NCBI RefSeq assembly: GCF_041807905.1 | Contig: NZ_JBGVSA010000015.1 | Span: 1 to 64,000 of the forward strand | DNA: 64,000 bases | Source of the DNA: JBGVSA01 sp041807905 | GTDB taxonomy: Bacteria; Pseudomonadota; Gammaproteobacteria; Burkholderiales; Rhodocyclaceae | Direction of reading: 5' to 3' | Shown: positions 7,605 to 16,253 of the stretch, piece after piece | Position numbering within the stretch: the first letter of the stretch is position 1 | How the letters are laid out: each line of letters opens with the position of its first letter | Notes under the pieces: generated by a model | Databases searched by the model: none | What the model saw: only the letters and a program-made list of their open reading frames with translations | Told to the model about the DNA's origin: nothing | Translations under genes and position numbers: made by a program

Positions 7605-8558
7605 TCAGGGCTCGCCGATAGCCAGCGCAATGGGCGACGGTGTCGCCAGCGCGGCGTCGAACGGATGCGAGGACGGCTTGAAGAAGGACGTGATGCGCTT
7701 GACGTACAGCACGGTCTCCATGAACGGCGGAATGCCCTTGAACCGGTCGACCGCGCCTTCTCCGGCATTGTAGGCAGCAACGGTCAGCAACACGTCGCCC
7801 CGGTAGTACGACAACAGCCAGCGCAGATATGAAAGTCCGCCACGGATGTTCTGCCCCGGATCGTAGATCTTGCGCACCCCGAAGCGCGTGGCGGTATCGG
7901 GCATCAACTGCATGATGCCCTGCGCCCCCTTGTCCGAGCGCGCCATGAGGTTCAGGTTCGATTCCGCCACGGCCACGGCAAGCGCCAGACGCGGATTGAT
8001 CTTGTATTGCGGCGCCAGCCCGCGCACCAGCTCGGCAATGCGCTGCTTGTCGCGCGGCAGGCCTGCCACGTAGGCATCCAGATCATCGGTATCGGCGAAC
8101 AGTGCCGCGTTGTCCGCCGAAAGCGACACAGCACCCGGCGGTCTGGCCTTGGCCGACAGACAATCGGGCTTGCTGTCGCCGGGCGGCGGCAGATGCGTCA
8201 ACGCCGTGATGGCGCCCTGGTGCCCCTGGCTCGCCGCCATGCCGAACAGCGTTGCGGCCACCGCTTCATCGCGCGGCACGCCACGGCCATTGGCATACAT
8301 CCAGCCCAGACTGTATTGCGCCTCGCTCGACCCGTAGCGCGCAGCTTCGCAATACAGTTCGACCGCGCGTGCCGGATCGCGCGGCGCGCCTTCGCCGTAT
8401 TCGAAAGCGGCCGCCTGCGACACCAGGCTCAACGCCAGTTGCTGCTGCACGCCCGGCGACAGGGTCGACGTCTGCGCCGAACAGGGCACCACCCACCACA
8501 ACGCCGCCGGGGCGATGAGCGCTGGCCAGGAAATGCGCGAATGGGCGGCGGGGCGCAT
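7605..8558 (-). CDS. Exported lytic transglycosylase with SEL1-like repeats
   Basis: A 317-residue protein starting with a signal peptide (MRPAAHSRISWP..., cleavage near CSAQ). Residues about 35-110 contain two SEL1-like repeats (AQYSLGWMYANGRGVPRDE). The C-terminal half is an SLT domain: the catalytic glutamate lies in VAVAESNLNLMA, followed by GAQGIMQLMPDTA and VAAYNAGEGAV. It would cleave peptidoglycan glycan strands to anhydromuropeptides. It follows the nucleotide-sugar dehydrogenase by 17 bp and belongs to the exopolysaccharide run, where such an enzyme could open the wall for an export complex; that role is inferred. Confidence 0.88.
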   Translation of the reverse strand: MRPAAHSRISWPALIAPAALWWVVPCSAQTSTLSPGVQQQLALSLVSQAAAFEYGEGAPRDPARAVELYCEAARYGSSEAQYSLGWMYANGRGVPRDEAVAATLFGMAASQGHQGAITALTHLPPPGDSKPDCLSAKARPPGAVSLSADNAALFADTDDLDAYVAGLPRDKQRIAELVRGLAPQYKINPRLALAVAVAESNLNLMARSDKGAQGIMQLMPDTATRFGVRKIYDPGQNIRGGLSYLRWLLSYYRGDVLLTVAAYNAGEGAVDRFKGIPPFMETVLYVKRITSFFKPSSHPFDAALATPSPIALAIGEP

Positions 8559-8575
8559 GTCGGCCTCCGGGGCAA

Positions 8576-9856
8576 CTACAGGCGCCAGGGCACCGCGCCG
8601 GACTGCGTCAGCGCAGCCTCGTCGTACGAACTCTTCACGTCGACGAATACGCCGCCGCGCGTCAGTTTCTCCAGGATTTTCGGCAAGCCCATTTCGCGAT
8701 ACGCGTGGTGCGACACGGCGGCGACGATGGCGCCGGCGGTGGGCAACTCGTCCCACTTGGTCAGCGCCACGCCGTACTCGTGCTCGCACTCGGCGGACAC
8801 CGCAATCGGGTCATGCACGCGGACGTCGACGCCATAGCTTTGCAGTTCGCGCACCACGTCGATGACCTTGCTGTTGCGGATGTCCGGGCAGTTTTCCTTG
8901 AAGGTCATGCCCAGCACGATCACGCGTGCGCCCTTCACCGGCTGGTCCGCCGCGATCATCTGCTTGATGGTCTGCTCGGCCACGTACTTGCCCATGCCGT
9001 CGTTGATGCGCCGGCCGGCCAGGATCACCTGTGGCGTGTAGCCGAGCATCTCGGCCTTGTGGGTCAGGTAGTACGGATCGACGCCGATGCAGTGACCGCC
9101 AACCAGGCCCGGACGGAACGGGAGGAAATTCCACTTCGTACCGGCCGCCTGCAACACCTCCAGTGTGTCGATGTTCAGCTTGTGGAAGATCACCGCCAGT
9201 TCGTTCATCAGGGCAATGTTCAGGTCGCGCTGGGTGTTCTCGATCACCTTGGCGGCTTCGGCGACCTTGATGCTGCTGGCCTTGAAGACGCCCGCCGTGA
9301 TGACCGAGCCATACACCTCGGCCACCTTTTCCAGTGTGGCCGGCGTGTCGCCGGACACCACCTTGGTGATGCGGGTGACGGTGCGCTCCTTGTCACCCGG
9401 ATTGATGCGCTCGGGGCTGTAGCCTGCGAAGAAGCCTTCCTTCCAGCGCATGCCGGACTCGCGTTCGATGATGGGGATGCACACCTCTTCGGTCGCACCC
9501 GGATATACCGTCGATTCGAACACCACGATGGCGCCTCGCTTGAGGTTGCGCCCCACCGACTGCGACGCGCTCACCAGCGGCGTCAGGTCCGGCTGGTGCG
9601 CCTCATCGACCGGTGTGGGCACTGCGACGATGATGAAGTCCGCAGCGCGCAACGCGGTCGGATCACAGGTGCACGACAACTGCGTGGCCGCGCGCAGATC
9701 CTGCGACGACACTTCGCCCGTGGGATCGATGAAGTCCTGGTACGACGCGACCTTTGTCGCCGACAGATCGAAACCGATGGTCGGGTGTTTTTTGCCGAAT
9801 TCCACGGCGAGCGGCAGGCCTACGTAGCCCAGCCCGATAACGGCGATGGTTGTCAT
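8576..9856 (-). CDS. Nucleotide-sugar dehydrogenase (TviB/WbpO type)
   Basis: A 426-residue UDP-sugar 6-dehydrogenase that oxidises a UDP-N-acetylhexosamine, or less likely UDP-glucose, to the uronic acid with NAD. The N-terminal Rossmann motif is VIGLGYVGLPLA, the central part has FAGYSPERINPGD, and the catalytic cysteine lies in VGGHCIGVDPYYL near residue 265. The GMTFKENCPDIRNS motif and overall similarity favour the Vi-antigen TviB/VipA and WbpO group over Ugd. ATG 9856 begins MTTIAVIG. It sits between prsT and the transglycosylase in the exopolysaccharide run and would supply uronic acid residues for the polymer. Confidence 0.9.
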   Translation of the reverse strand: MTTIAVIGLGYVGLPLAVEFGKKHPTIGFDLSATKVASYQDFIDPTGEVSSQDLRAATQLSCTCDPTALRAADFIIVAVPTPVDEAHQPDLTPLVSASQSVGRNLKRGAIVVFESTVYPGATEEVCIPIIERESGMRWKEGFFAGYSPERINPGDKERTVTRITKVVSGDTPATLEKVAEVYGSVITAGVFKASSIKVAEAAKVIENTQRDLNIALMNELAVIFHKLNIDTLEVLQAAGTKWNFLPFRPGLVGGHCIGVDPYYLTHKAEMLGYTPQVILAGRRINDGMGKYVAEQTIKQMIAADQPVKGARVIVLGMTFKENCPDIRNSKVIDVVRELQSYGVDVRVHDPIAVSAECEHEYGVALTKWDELPTAGAIVAAVSHHAYREMGLPKILEKLTRGGVFVDVKSSYDEAALTQSGAVPWRL

Positions 9857-9914
9857 GCCAACTTCCCTTCTCTGCTGGCGCATTCAATGGCGCCGGGTTC
9901 GTCGTGGTAGGTGT

Positions 9915-12710
9915 TCAAAGCGTTTTCGCGAAAGCATCGATTTCGGTTCTGAGGGCGACGTTGCCGTCAGGCACTGAATCGGTGGCAGCCTGCAACTCCT
10001 TCCTGGCTGCGCTCTTGTCGCCGGTGTGCGCCAGCGCGCGCGCATATCCCAGGCGGATGTCCGCCGCCTTGGGCGCCAGCGCGACGGCCTGGCGCAGCAA
10101 TTCGAGCCCCCGCTTTTCCTGGCCGTGCGCAACGAACACGCTGCCGGCGGTCTCCATCACTTCGGGAGCATTCGGCGCCGCAGCGAGTGCCTTTTCGGCG
10201 TACTCCACGGCGCGGGCATCGTTGGTCTGGTTGGCGATCCAGGCCATGTTGTTGAGCACGACCGGCGAATTCGGCGCGACCGCGACGACAGCCTGGTACT
10301 GCGTCATCGCATCGGCATAGCGCTTGTCGTCGGTGGCTCTCATGCCGAGGTAGGTGCGCACCGTCACGTCACGCGGATTGGCTGCGATCCACTCGTTGGC
10401 CACGCGTTGGGCGTCATCCTTGCGGCCTTCGGCCATGTAGGCGCTGTGCAATCCGATGGCCGCCGCCGCCGTCCTGGAACGCTTGTAGGCCTGTTGCCAG
10501 GCGGCCGTCGATTCGGACTTATGACCGGATTCAGCCTGCACGCGGGCTTCGAAGAGGTAGCCGCTGACATCGTTGGGATCGGCTTTCTGCAGCCCGCGTG
10601 AATAGGCCAGCGCGTCGTCATAGCGCTTGTCGGCAAGCATCAGCGCCAGCAGGCGCTGTTGCGCCTCGCGGAAATCGCCGTTCAGTTCGAGCGCGCGACG
10701 CAGGCTTTGCTCGGCGCCGGCCTTGTCGCCCGCGGCGAGCTGGGCCGTGGAGAGATCGGCCAGCAACACCGGATTGTTCGGTTGCAGCGTCTGCAACTTG
10801 CCGAACGTACTCACCGCTTGCTGCGGAACACCGGCGGCGAGCTGGGTGCGCCCCAGCAGCGCCATCACCTCCGACGTATCCGGATTGGCGGCCCGCGCCT
10901 GCTGCGCCACCGTCAGCGCCTCCTTGCTCTTGCCGCCCTTGAGCAGTAGTTGCACCAGGGCCACGCGGGCTTCGTTCTGCGTCGGATCGGCATCGACGGC
11001 CTTTTCCAGCGTTCCCTGCACTTCCTTGTCCGGCGCGCCAGTGTCTTGCTGGAGTCGCGCCAGGAGCGTCCAGGCACGCACGTTCTTCGGCTCCTTCTCG
11101 ACGATGGCGATAAAGCGCTGGCGGGCCGCGTCCACTTTCTTGTCGGCCACGTCGAGACGCGCGAGCTGGATCGCCGCTTCGAGGTTGCCCGGCTGCAATT
11201 GCGCGGCGCGCTCGAACGCCGTGCGCGCATCTGCCGGCCGGTTGACCGCCAGCATCACCTGTCCCTTGATGGTGTAGGTCAGCGGATTGTCGGGCTGGCG
11301 CTTTTCCAGCGCGTCGAGCGTGGCGAGCGCCTCTTTCGTGTCGCCTTTGCGCAGTTGGGCGGCCACGATGGCGGCGTCGACCTGTACGCGCGTGGCATCG
11401 AGCTTGGTGGCCGCTTCCAGCTCATGCATGCCGGCGCTCTCATCGCCGGAATACATGCGCGCGAGCCCCAGGTTGATGCGCGCCTGGGCACTGTTGGGAC
11501 GCAATTGGGCGAGCCGGGTGAAAGCTTCGGTGGAGCGTTCGAAATCGCCCTTCAGCAGGTACGCCTGTCCGACCAGATTGAGCAGGTCCGGGCTGTCCGA
11601 GGTCTCCGGCTTGAGCGGCGCCAGGGTCGCCAGCGCATCGTCGGCGTTGCGCGCAGCCACATACGACTCGGCCAGCAGGCGGCGCGGCATGGCAGCATCG
11701 GGCTGCGCCTTGACGACCTTCTTGAGCATGGCCTGTGCCTGCAATTGATCGTTCAGCCGGATGTTGGCGCTGCCCGCCACCACCAAGGCCGGCTGGTAAT
11801 CGGGCACCGCACGCAGAACCTTGGCCGCGCCATCGCGCGCCGCCACCCACTTGCCCTGCCGCAGCGCCAGCACCGATTGGAAGTACACCGTCTGCAGCGT
11901 GCCGGGCGACACCTTGACCAGCGCTTCGACGTTCGTCTGTGCCTTGTCGAGTTCGTTGAGGCCGATGTACAGCGCGACCAGTCGCCCATACGCGCGCGGA
12001 TCATCCGGGCGAGCCTGGGTGACTTTCTCGAACTGGGCGATGGCATCCGGCACGCGGTTCTGCACGATCAGCAATTCGGCGCGCAGCAGTTGGGGTTCGA
12101 CTTCGTTCGGATGGCGTCCCATCACCATCTCGGTGATGCCGAGCGCAGTGGGCACGTCGCGATCCATCAGCGCGATGCGCGCCGCGCCCAGTTCGGCTTC
12201 GACGTTGTCGGGCTGCGCCTGCGCTGCGCGCTCGAACTGCCGGCGCGCATCCTCGCGCTTGCCGAGCATCATGTAGGCGCGCGCCACTTCGACGGCGAGG
12301 TTCGCGTTTCCAGCGGCTGTCTTGAGCTGCGTGTGGGCGAATTCGTCGACCACCTTCTGCCATTGGCCGCCGACGCCCAGCGCACGCGCGGTCAGCGGCG
12401 CCACCTGCTCCGGATCGAAGCCGGCCGATTGCGCCTTGCGCAATTCGTCGAGCGCACCGGTGGCGTCGCGCTGCTCGAGCAGGGCCTGCGCAAAGAGCAC
12501 GCGGGCCTGACCGTTGCCTGCGTCCTGCTGCAGAACGTTCTTGATCTGGATGATGGCGGTCGCGTAGTCGCGCTTGGCGATCGCCTGGCGCGCCTCGCCC
12601 AGCAGCTTGTCCGGATCGCCCGATGAACATGCGGTGAGCATCGCCAGGACGGCGGTGAGGGACATCGTGCGCAGCAATGTGGTCATGGTGTGGAGGCTCT
12701 GAGAACTCAT
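9915..12710 (-). CDS. prsT: PEP-CTERM system TPR-repeat lipoprotein PrsT
   Basis: A long TPR protein of about 931 residues with a lipoprotein signal (LTAC lipobox), followed by roughly twenty tetratricopeptide units that run to the C-terminus. Length, lipobox and position directly after prsR match the PrsT family of exosortase/PEP-CTERM loci. It probably sits in the outer membrane facing the periplasm as a scaffold for polymer synthesis or export. The start is uncertain: ATG 12710 has a GGGA ahead, ATG 12686 gives the neatest signal peptide, and ATG 12773 overlaps the prsR stop as ATGA but lengthens the n-region. Confidence 0.9.
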   Translation of the reverse strand: MSSQSLHTMTTLLRTMSLTAVLAMLTACSSGDPDKLLGEARQAIAKRDYATAIIQIKNVLQQDAGNGQARVLFAQALLEQRDATGALDELRKAQSAGFDPEQVAPLTARALGVGGQWQKVVDEFAHTQLKTAAGNANLAVEVARAYMMLGKREDARRQFERAAQAQPDNVEAELGAARIALMDRDVPTALGITEMVMGRHPNEVEPQLLRAELLIVQNRVPDAIAQFEKVTQARPDDPRAYGRLVALYIGLNELDKAQTNVEALVKVSPGTLQTVYFQSVLALRQGKWVAARDGAAKVLRAVPDYQPALVVAGSANIRLNDQLQAQAMLKKVVKAQPDAAMPRRLLAESYVAARNADDALATLAPLKPETSDSPDLLNLVGQAYLLKGDFERSTEAFTRLAQLRPNSAQARINLGLARMYSGDESAGMHELEAATKLDATRVQVDAAIVAAQLRKGDTKEALATLDALEKRQPDNPLTYTIKGQVMLAVNRPADARTAFERAAQLQPGNLEAAIQLARLDVADKKVDAARQRFIAIVEKEPKNVRAWTLLARLQQDTGAPDKEVQGTLEKAVDADPTQNEARVALVQLLLKGGKSKEALTVAQQARAANPDTSEVMALLGRTQLAAGVPQQAVSTFGKLQTLQPNNPVLLADLSTAQLAAGDKAGAEQSLRRALELNGDFREAQQRLLALMLADKRYDDALAYSRGLQKADPNDVSGYLFEARVQAESGHKSESTAAWQQAYKRSRTAAAAIGLHSAYMAEGRKDDAQRVANEWIAANPRDVTVRTYLGMRATDDKRYADAMTQYQAVVAVAPNSPVVLNNMAWIANQTNDARAVEYAEKALAAAPNAPEVMETAGSVFVAHGQEKRGLELLRQAVALAPKAADIRLGYARALAHTGDKSAARKELQAATDSVPDGNVALRTEIDAFAKTL

Positions 12711-12769
12711 TTCATCAATCCCAGCGATTGCGCCGAGCCGGTTCCGGGATGCGGGGCTGGATGTGAGGT

Positions 12770-14149
12770 TCATGTCTGAGCGACGTCCTTGCGGATGCCA
12801 AAGCGGTTCATCAGGTCGTACAGCGTCGGACGCGACACACCGAGCACTTCCGCCGCGTGGGCGATGTTGCCGTTGACGCGCGCGAGCACGCGCACGACGG
12901 CGCGCCGTTCGGCCTCTTCGCGCACCTGCCGCAGGTTGAGCGCAGAGAAGTCCTCTTCGGCCGCCGTCAGCCCGACGTCCTCGGCCGCGATGCGATTGCC
13001 CTCTGCCATCACCACCGCGCGCTTGATGCGGTTTTCCAGTTCGCGGACGTTGCCCGGCCAGTCGTATTGCTCGATCGCCGCCACCGCGTCTTCGGTCAGC
13101 GTCATGCTGCCGCGACGGTTCTCCTGCGCGTAGCGCTGCACGAACGCATGCGCGATGAGACTGGCGTCGCCTTCGCGCACGCGCAGCGGGGGAATGTCCA
13201 CCACGATCTCGGCGAGACGGTAGAAAAGGTCCTCGCGGAAGCTGCCGTCGCGGATCTTGGCTTGAAGGTTCTGATGCGTGGCGCATACCACGCGAACGTC
13301 TACCGGAATTTCCTCGCGCCCGCCGATGCGTTCCACGCGCCGCTCCTGCAGAAATCGCAACAGCTTCGATTGCAGCGGCAGCGGCAGATCGCCGATCTCG
13401 TCGAGGAACAGCGTGCCCTTGTGCGCCAGCTCGAACTTGCCCGGCGTCTGCTTGACCGCGCCGGTGAAGGCTCCGCGTTCGTAGCCGAAGAGTTCGGCCT
13501 CCAGCAGCGTGTCGGGAATCGCCGCGCAGTTGATGGCAACAAAGCGCTCGCCGCGACGCGACGATAGATCATGCGCACCACGTGCCAGCAATTCCTTGCC
13601 CGTACCGCTTTCGCCGAGCAGCATCACGGTGACATTGCTGGGGGCAACCTTCTCGATCGTGCGGCAGATGCGCAGCATGCCGGGGTCGCGGCTAAGCAGG
13701 CCCGACAGCGCACCAGCGCCCTGCAGAGCGGCGAGCCGACGGTTCTCCTGCTGCAGTTCGTAGTAACGATGCGCGCGCGCAATGGTGAGCTGGAGCATCT
13801 CGGGCTCGAACGGCTTGGGGAAGAAGTCGTATGCGCCGAGCCCCACCGCCCGCACAGCGTGTTCGCGGTCATGCTGGCCGGTGAGCACGATGACCTTGGT
13901 GTCGGGCGACAGCGCGAGGATTTCCTCCAGCAGGCGCATCCCCTCGGTCACATCGTCCGGCGCGGGCGGCAGCCCCAGGTCCATCGTCACCACCGCCGGC
14001 TCGAAGCGCCGCAACTGGGCGATGGCCGATTCGCGGTCCGAGGCCAGCACGACTTCGAAGTCGTCGAAGGCCCATTTCAGTTGACGCTGCAAGGCGGGAT
14101 CGTCTTCGACGATCAGCAGCGTGCGCATCTTGTCGGGAGAAGCACTCAT
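12770..14149 (-). CDS. prsR: PEP-CTERM-box sigma-54 response regulator PrsR
   Basis: A 459-residue NtrC-type activator. The receiver domain (about 8-125) has phosphoacceptor D57 (VTMDLGLPP) and conserved K112. The AAA+ domain has Walker A GESGTGKE (179-186) and the sigma-54 contact loop GAFTGA (226-231). A Fis-type helix-turn-helix closes the protein (NIAHAAEVLGVSRPTLYDLM). PrsR with RpoN is known to activate PEP-CTERM protein and exopolysaccharide genes, as in Zoogloea floc formation. It starts 7 bp after the prsK stop, so kinase and regulator are cotranscribed. I found no convincing sigma-54 promoter inside the window. Confidence 0.95.
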   Translation of the reverse strand: MSASPDKMRTLLIVEDDPALQRQLKWAFDDFEVVLASDRESAIAQLRRFEPAVVTMDLGLPPAPDDVTEGMRLLEEILALSPDTKVIVLTGQHDREHAVRAVGLGAYDFFPKPFEPEMLQLTIARAHRYYELQQENRRLAALQGAGALSGLLSRDPGMLRICRTIEKVAPSNVTVMLLGESGTGKELLARGAHDLSSRRGERFVAINCAAIPDTLLEAELFGYERGAFTGAVKQTPGKFELAHKGTLFLDEIGDLPLPLQSKLLRFLQERRVERIGGREEIPVDVRVVCATHQNLQAKIRDGSFREDLFYRLAEIVVDIPPLRVREGDASLIAHAFVQRYAQENRRGSMTLTEDAVAAIEQYDWPGNVRELENRIKRAVVMAEGNRIAAEDVGLTAAEEDFSALNLRQVREEAERRAVVRVLARVNGNIAHAAEVLGVSRPTLYDLMNRFGIRKDVAQT

Positions 14150-14156
14150 GGCGGAT

Positions 14157-16217
14157 TCACGCAGCGAACCGCTCGACGCGGTCCGTCAAAGGCAGGTACA
14201 GGGTCACGCGCGTGCCCTTGCCGGGTGTGCTGTCGACGGCCACGCGGCCGCCCAGCTCGGATATGTATTGCTGCACCTCGAACGCGCCCAGTCCCATGCC
14301 ATTGGTCTTGGTGGTCTGGAACGGCCGGAAAAGACGCTCGCGGATGAACTCGGCCGACATGCCGCAACCTTCGTCGGTCACGCGCACGACGGCCTGTGCC
14401 CCTTCGCGACGGACCTCGACGCCGACGCGTCCGCTCTCGGGTGTCGCTTCGCGGGCGTTCTGCACGACGTGGCCGATGATGCGTTCCAGCCGTTCGGCAT
14501 GCGCCAGCACCGCAAGCTCCGTGTCGCACTCGAGCGAGATGCCAGGCCCGCGCGCGGCGACGATGCGCGTGCACACGTCGGCCAGATCGACCAGGCGGCG
14601 CGGCTCCATGGGCGATTTGTTCTGCAGTTGCTGCATGAGCGCGCGCATGCGCTCGGCAACGTTCTCGACCGTGAGCAGCATGTCGGCCTGGAACTCCGGG
14701 TTGTTCTTGTGCCGGTCCGCGTTCTTGAGCAGCAAGGCCAGTTGCGCCACGAGGTTCTTGAGGTCGTGCACCACGAAGGCCGACATGCGGTTGAACGAAT
14801 CGAACTTCTGCGCCTCGAGCAGGGCCGCGAGTGCGGTGGCCCGGGCGAGGTAGCTTGCTGCCTGTCGACTCGCCGTCTTGAGCAGGTCGAGCACTTCCCA
14901 GTTCACGTCGACTGGCGCGCGCGCAGCGGCGAGCACGACGAAGCCGATCAATTCCTCTTCGCACAGCAGCGGCACCACCAGCCACGAATCGGTGTGCGCC
15001 ACCAGCCACGCGGGCACGGCGATGCCGTCGTAGGCCTCGGGCCGCGTGCGCCATTCGTCCACGTTGACGATCCAGCCGCGCGTACGCATGAGCATGCAGA
15101 GGGGACCGTCCCCGGGTTCTTCGCCACCCTGATCGGTCTGGTACAGGAAAGCGCGCGGACGGAACATGCCGTCGGCATCGCGCTGCCACAGCACGCCGCC
15201 GGGGCTTTCGACCAGATTGGCGAGCGCCCCGATCAGCCCCTGCTCGCTCGTCTGTCCGGCCGGCGGAGAGGTGAGCGCACGGGTGAACTTGAGCCAGGCA
15301 TTGCGGTAGTCGTAGCGATAGACAAAGAAATGCTTGCCCACCCAGACACGCAGCCGCGAACGAACCGAACCCGAGAACAGCACCACCATCAGCAGCAGCA
15401 GTGCGGAGAACAGCAGCACCATCTGGAGCGAACGACCCCAGTCCCCGCCGAACCAGCGCACGTAATACCCGGCGCCCGACACCAGCAGCAGGTACAGCCC
15501 GCAGGCGGCAAGCGCCGTGGTGTGGAACACCATCTCGCGCGAGACGGTGACGCGGAAGGTCCAGTCGTGGCTGCGCACCGCCGACATGGCGATCAGTGGC
15601 ACCGCCAGCGCGTGCACCAATCCGCGGATGGCTGCCACGTCGGCATCGATGCGACCGAAGAGGAAGGCATCGGCAAACAGGTAGAGATCGAACGCGAAAG
15701 CGCAGCCCAGCCCGACGACCAGCGGCTTGATCCCCCAGCGCGAGGTCGGCGGAAAGTTGCGATACACCTGCTCGACCAGGGCCAGTTGCCAGATGGCGAA
15801 CAGCAACGCAGGCAGCAACTGCCCCCGCCGGGACACATCCAGCGGTCCGCCAAAGAAGGTCATTGCGGCGAGCAGGCCGAACAGCACGAGGCCCGCTCCG
15901 GCAAAAATGCGCGGTGCGGCGCCCCGTGCATCGGCCGGTACCGCCACGCGAAGGAGCCCGAGCAGGAAGAGCGACCACAGCGCCTGGCGCGCCAGTCCCG
16001 CGACGGCCACGCCGGCGAGCATCGGCAGCGAAGGCGTAAGACGACCGAACAGCGCCGACAGCGCGCACCACAGGGCGGACGTCCCGACCGCGCCGAGGAG
16101 CAGGCCGCCCAGTCGACCGCCGCGCCAACCCGTTCCGAGATACAGCGCCAGCAGGCCGAACATCACCGCGGCGACGGCGAATGACCAGAAGAAGATCTGT
16201 TCGACAGCGGAGTGCAT
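14157..16217 (-). CDS. prsK: PEP-CTERM system membrane histidine kinase PrsK
   Basis: A 686-residue sensor kinase. Residues 1-280 hold about eight to nine hydrophobic membrane segments, about 320-460 form a GAF-like domain, and the dimerisation domain has the phosphorylated H484 in FVVHDLKNLVAQ. The C-terminal ATPase domain shows the N-box and DEGCGMSAEF. The HDLKN box and the multi-spanning N-terminus are typical of PrsK. It is the cognate partner of PrsR and lies 36 bp downstream of the sugar transferase gene. The signal it senses is not known. Confidence 0.95.
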   Translation of the reverse strand: MHSAVEQIFFWSFAVAAVMFGLLALYLGTGWRGGRLGGLLLGAVGTSALWCALSALFGRLTPSLPMLAGVAVAGLARQALWSLFLLGLLRVAVPADARGAAPRIFAGAGLVLFGLLAAMTFFGGPLDVSRRGQLLPALLFAIWQLALVEQVYRNFPPTSRWGIKPLVVGLGCAFAFDLYLFADAFLFGRIDADVAAIRGLVHALAVPLIAMSAVRSHDWTFRVTVSREMVFHTTALAACGLYLLLVSGAGYYVRWFGGDWGRSLQMVLLFSALLLLMVVLFSGSVRSRLRVWVGKHFFVYRYDYRNAWLKFTRALTSPPAGQTSEQGLIGALANLVESPGGVLWQRDADGMFRPRAFLYQTDQGGEEPGDGPLCMLMRTRGWIVNVDEWRTRPEAYDGIAVPAWLVAHTDSWLVVPLLCEEELIGFVVLAAARAPVDVNWEVLDLLKTASRQAASYLARATALAALLEAQKFDSFNRMSAFVVHDLKNLVAQLALLLKNADRHKNNPEFQADMLLTVENVAERMRALMQQLQNKSPMEPRRLVDLADVCTRIVAARGPGISLECDTELAVLAHAERLERIIGHVVQNAREATPESGRVGVEVRREGAQAVVRVTDEGCGMSAEFIRERLFRPFQTTKTNGMGLGAFEVQQYISELGGRVAVDSTPGKGTRVTLYLPLTDRVERFAA

Positions 16218-16253
16218 CAGTCCCCCAACGGCGCCCTGCGCGGTCGCGCCACG

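Noticed and set aside
14121..16184. 687-residue open frame antisense to prsK
   Set aside because: The opposite strand is an unmistakable histidine kinase; the antisense frame is low-complexity Arg, His, Gln and Glu with no family match.
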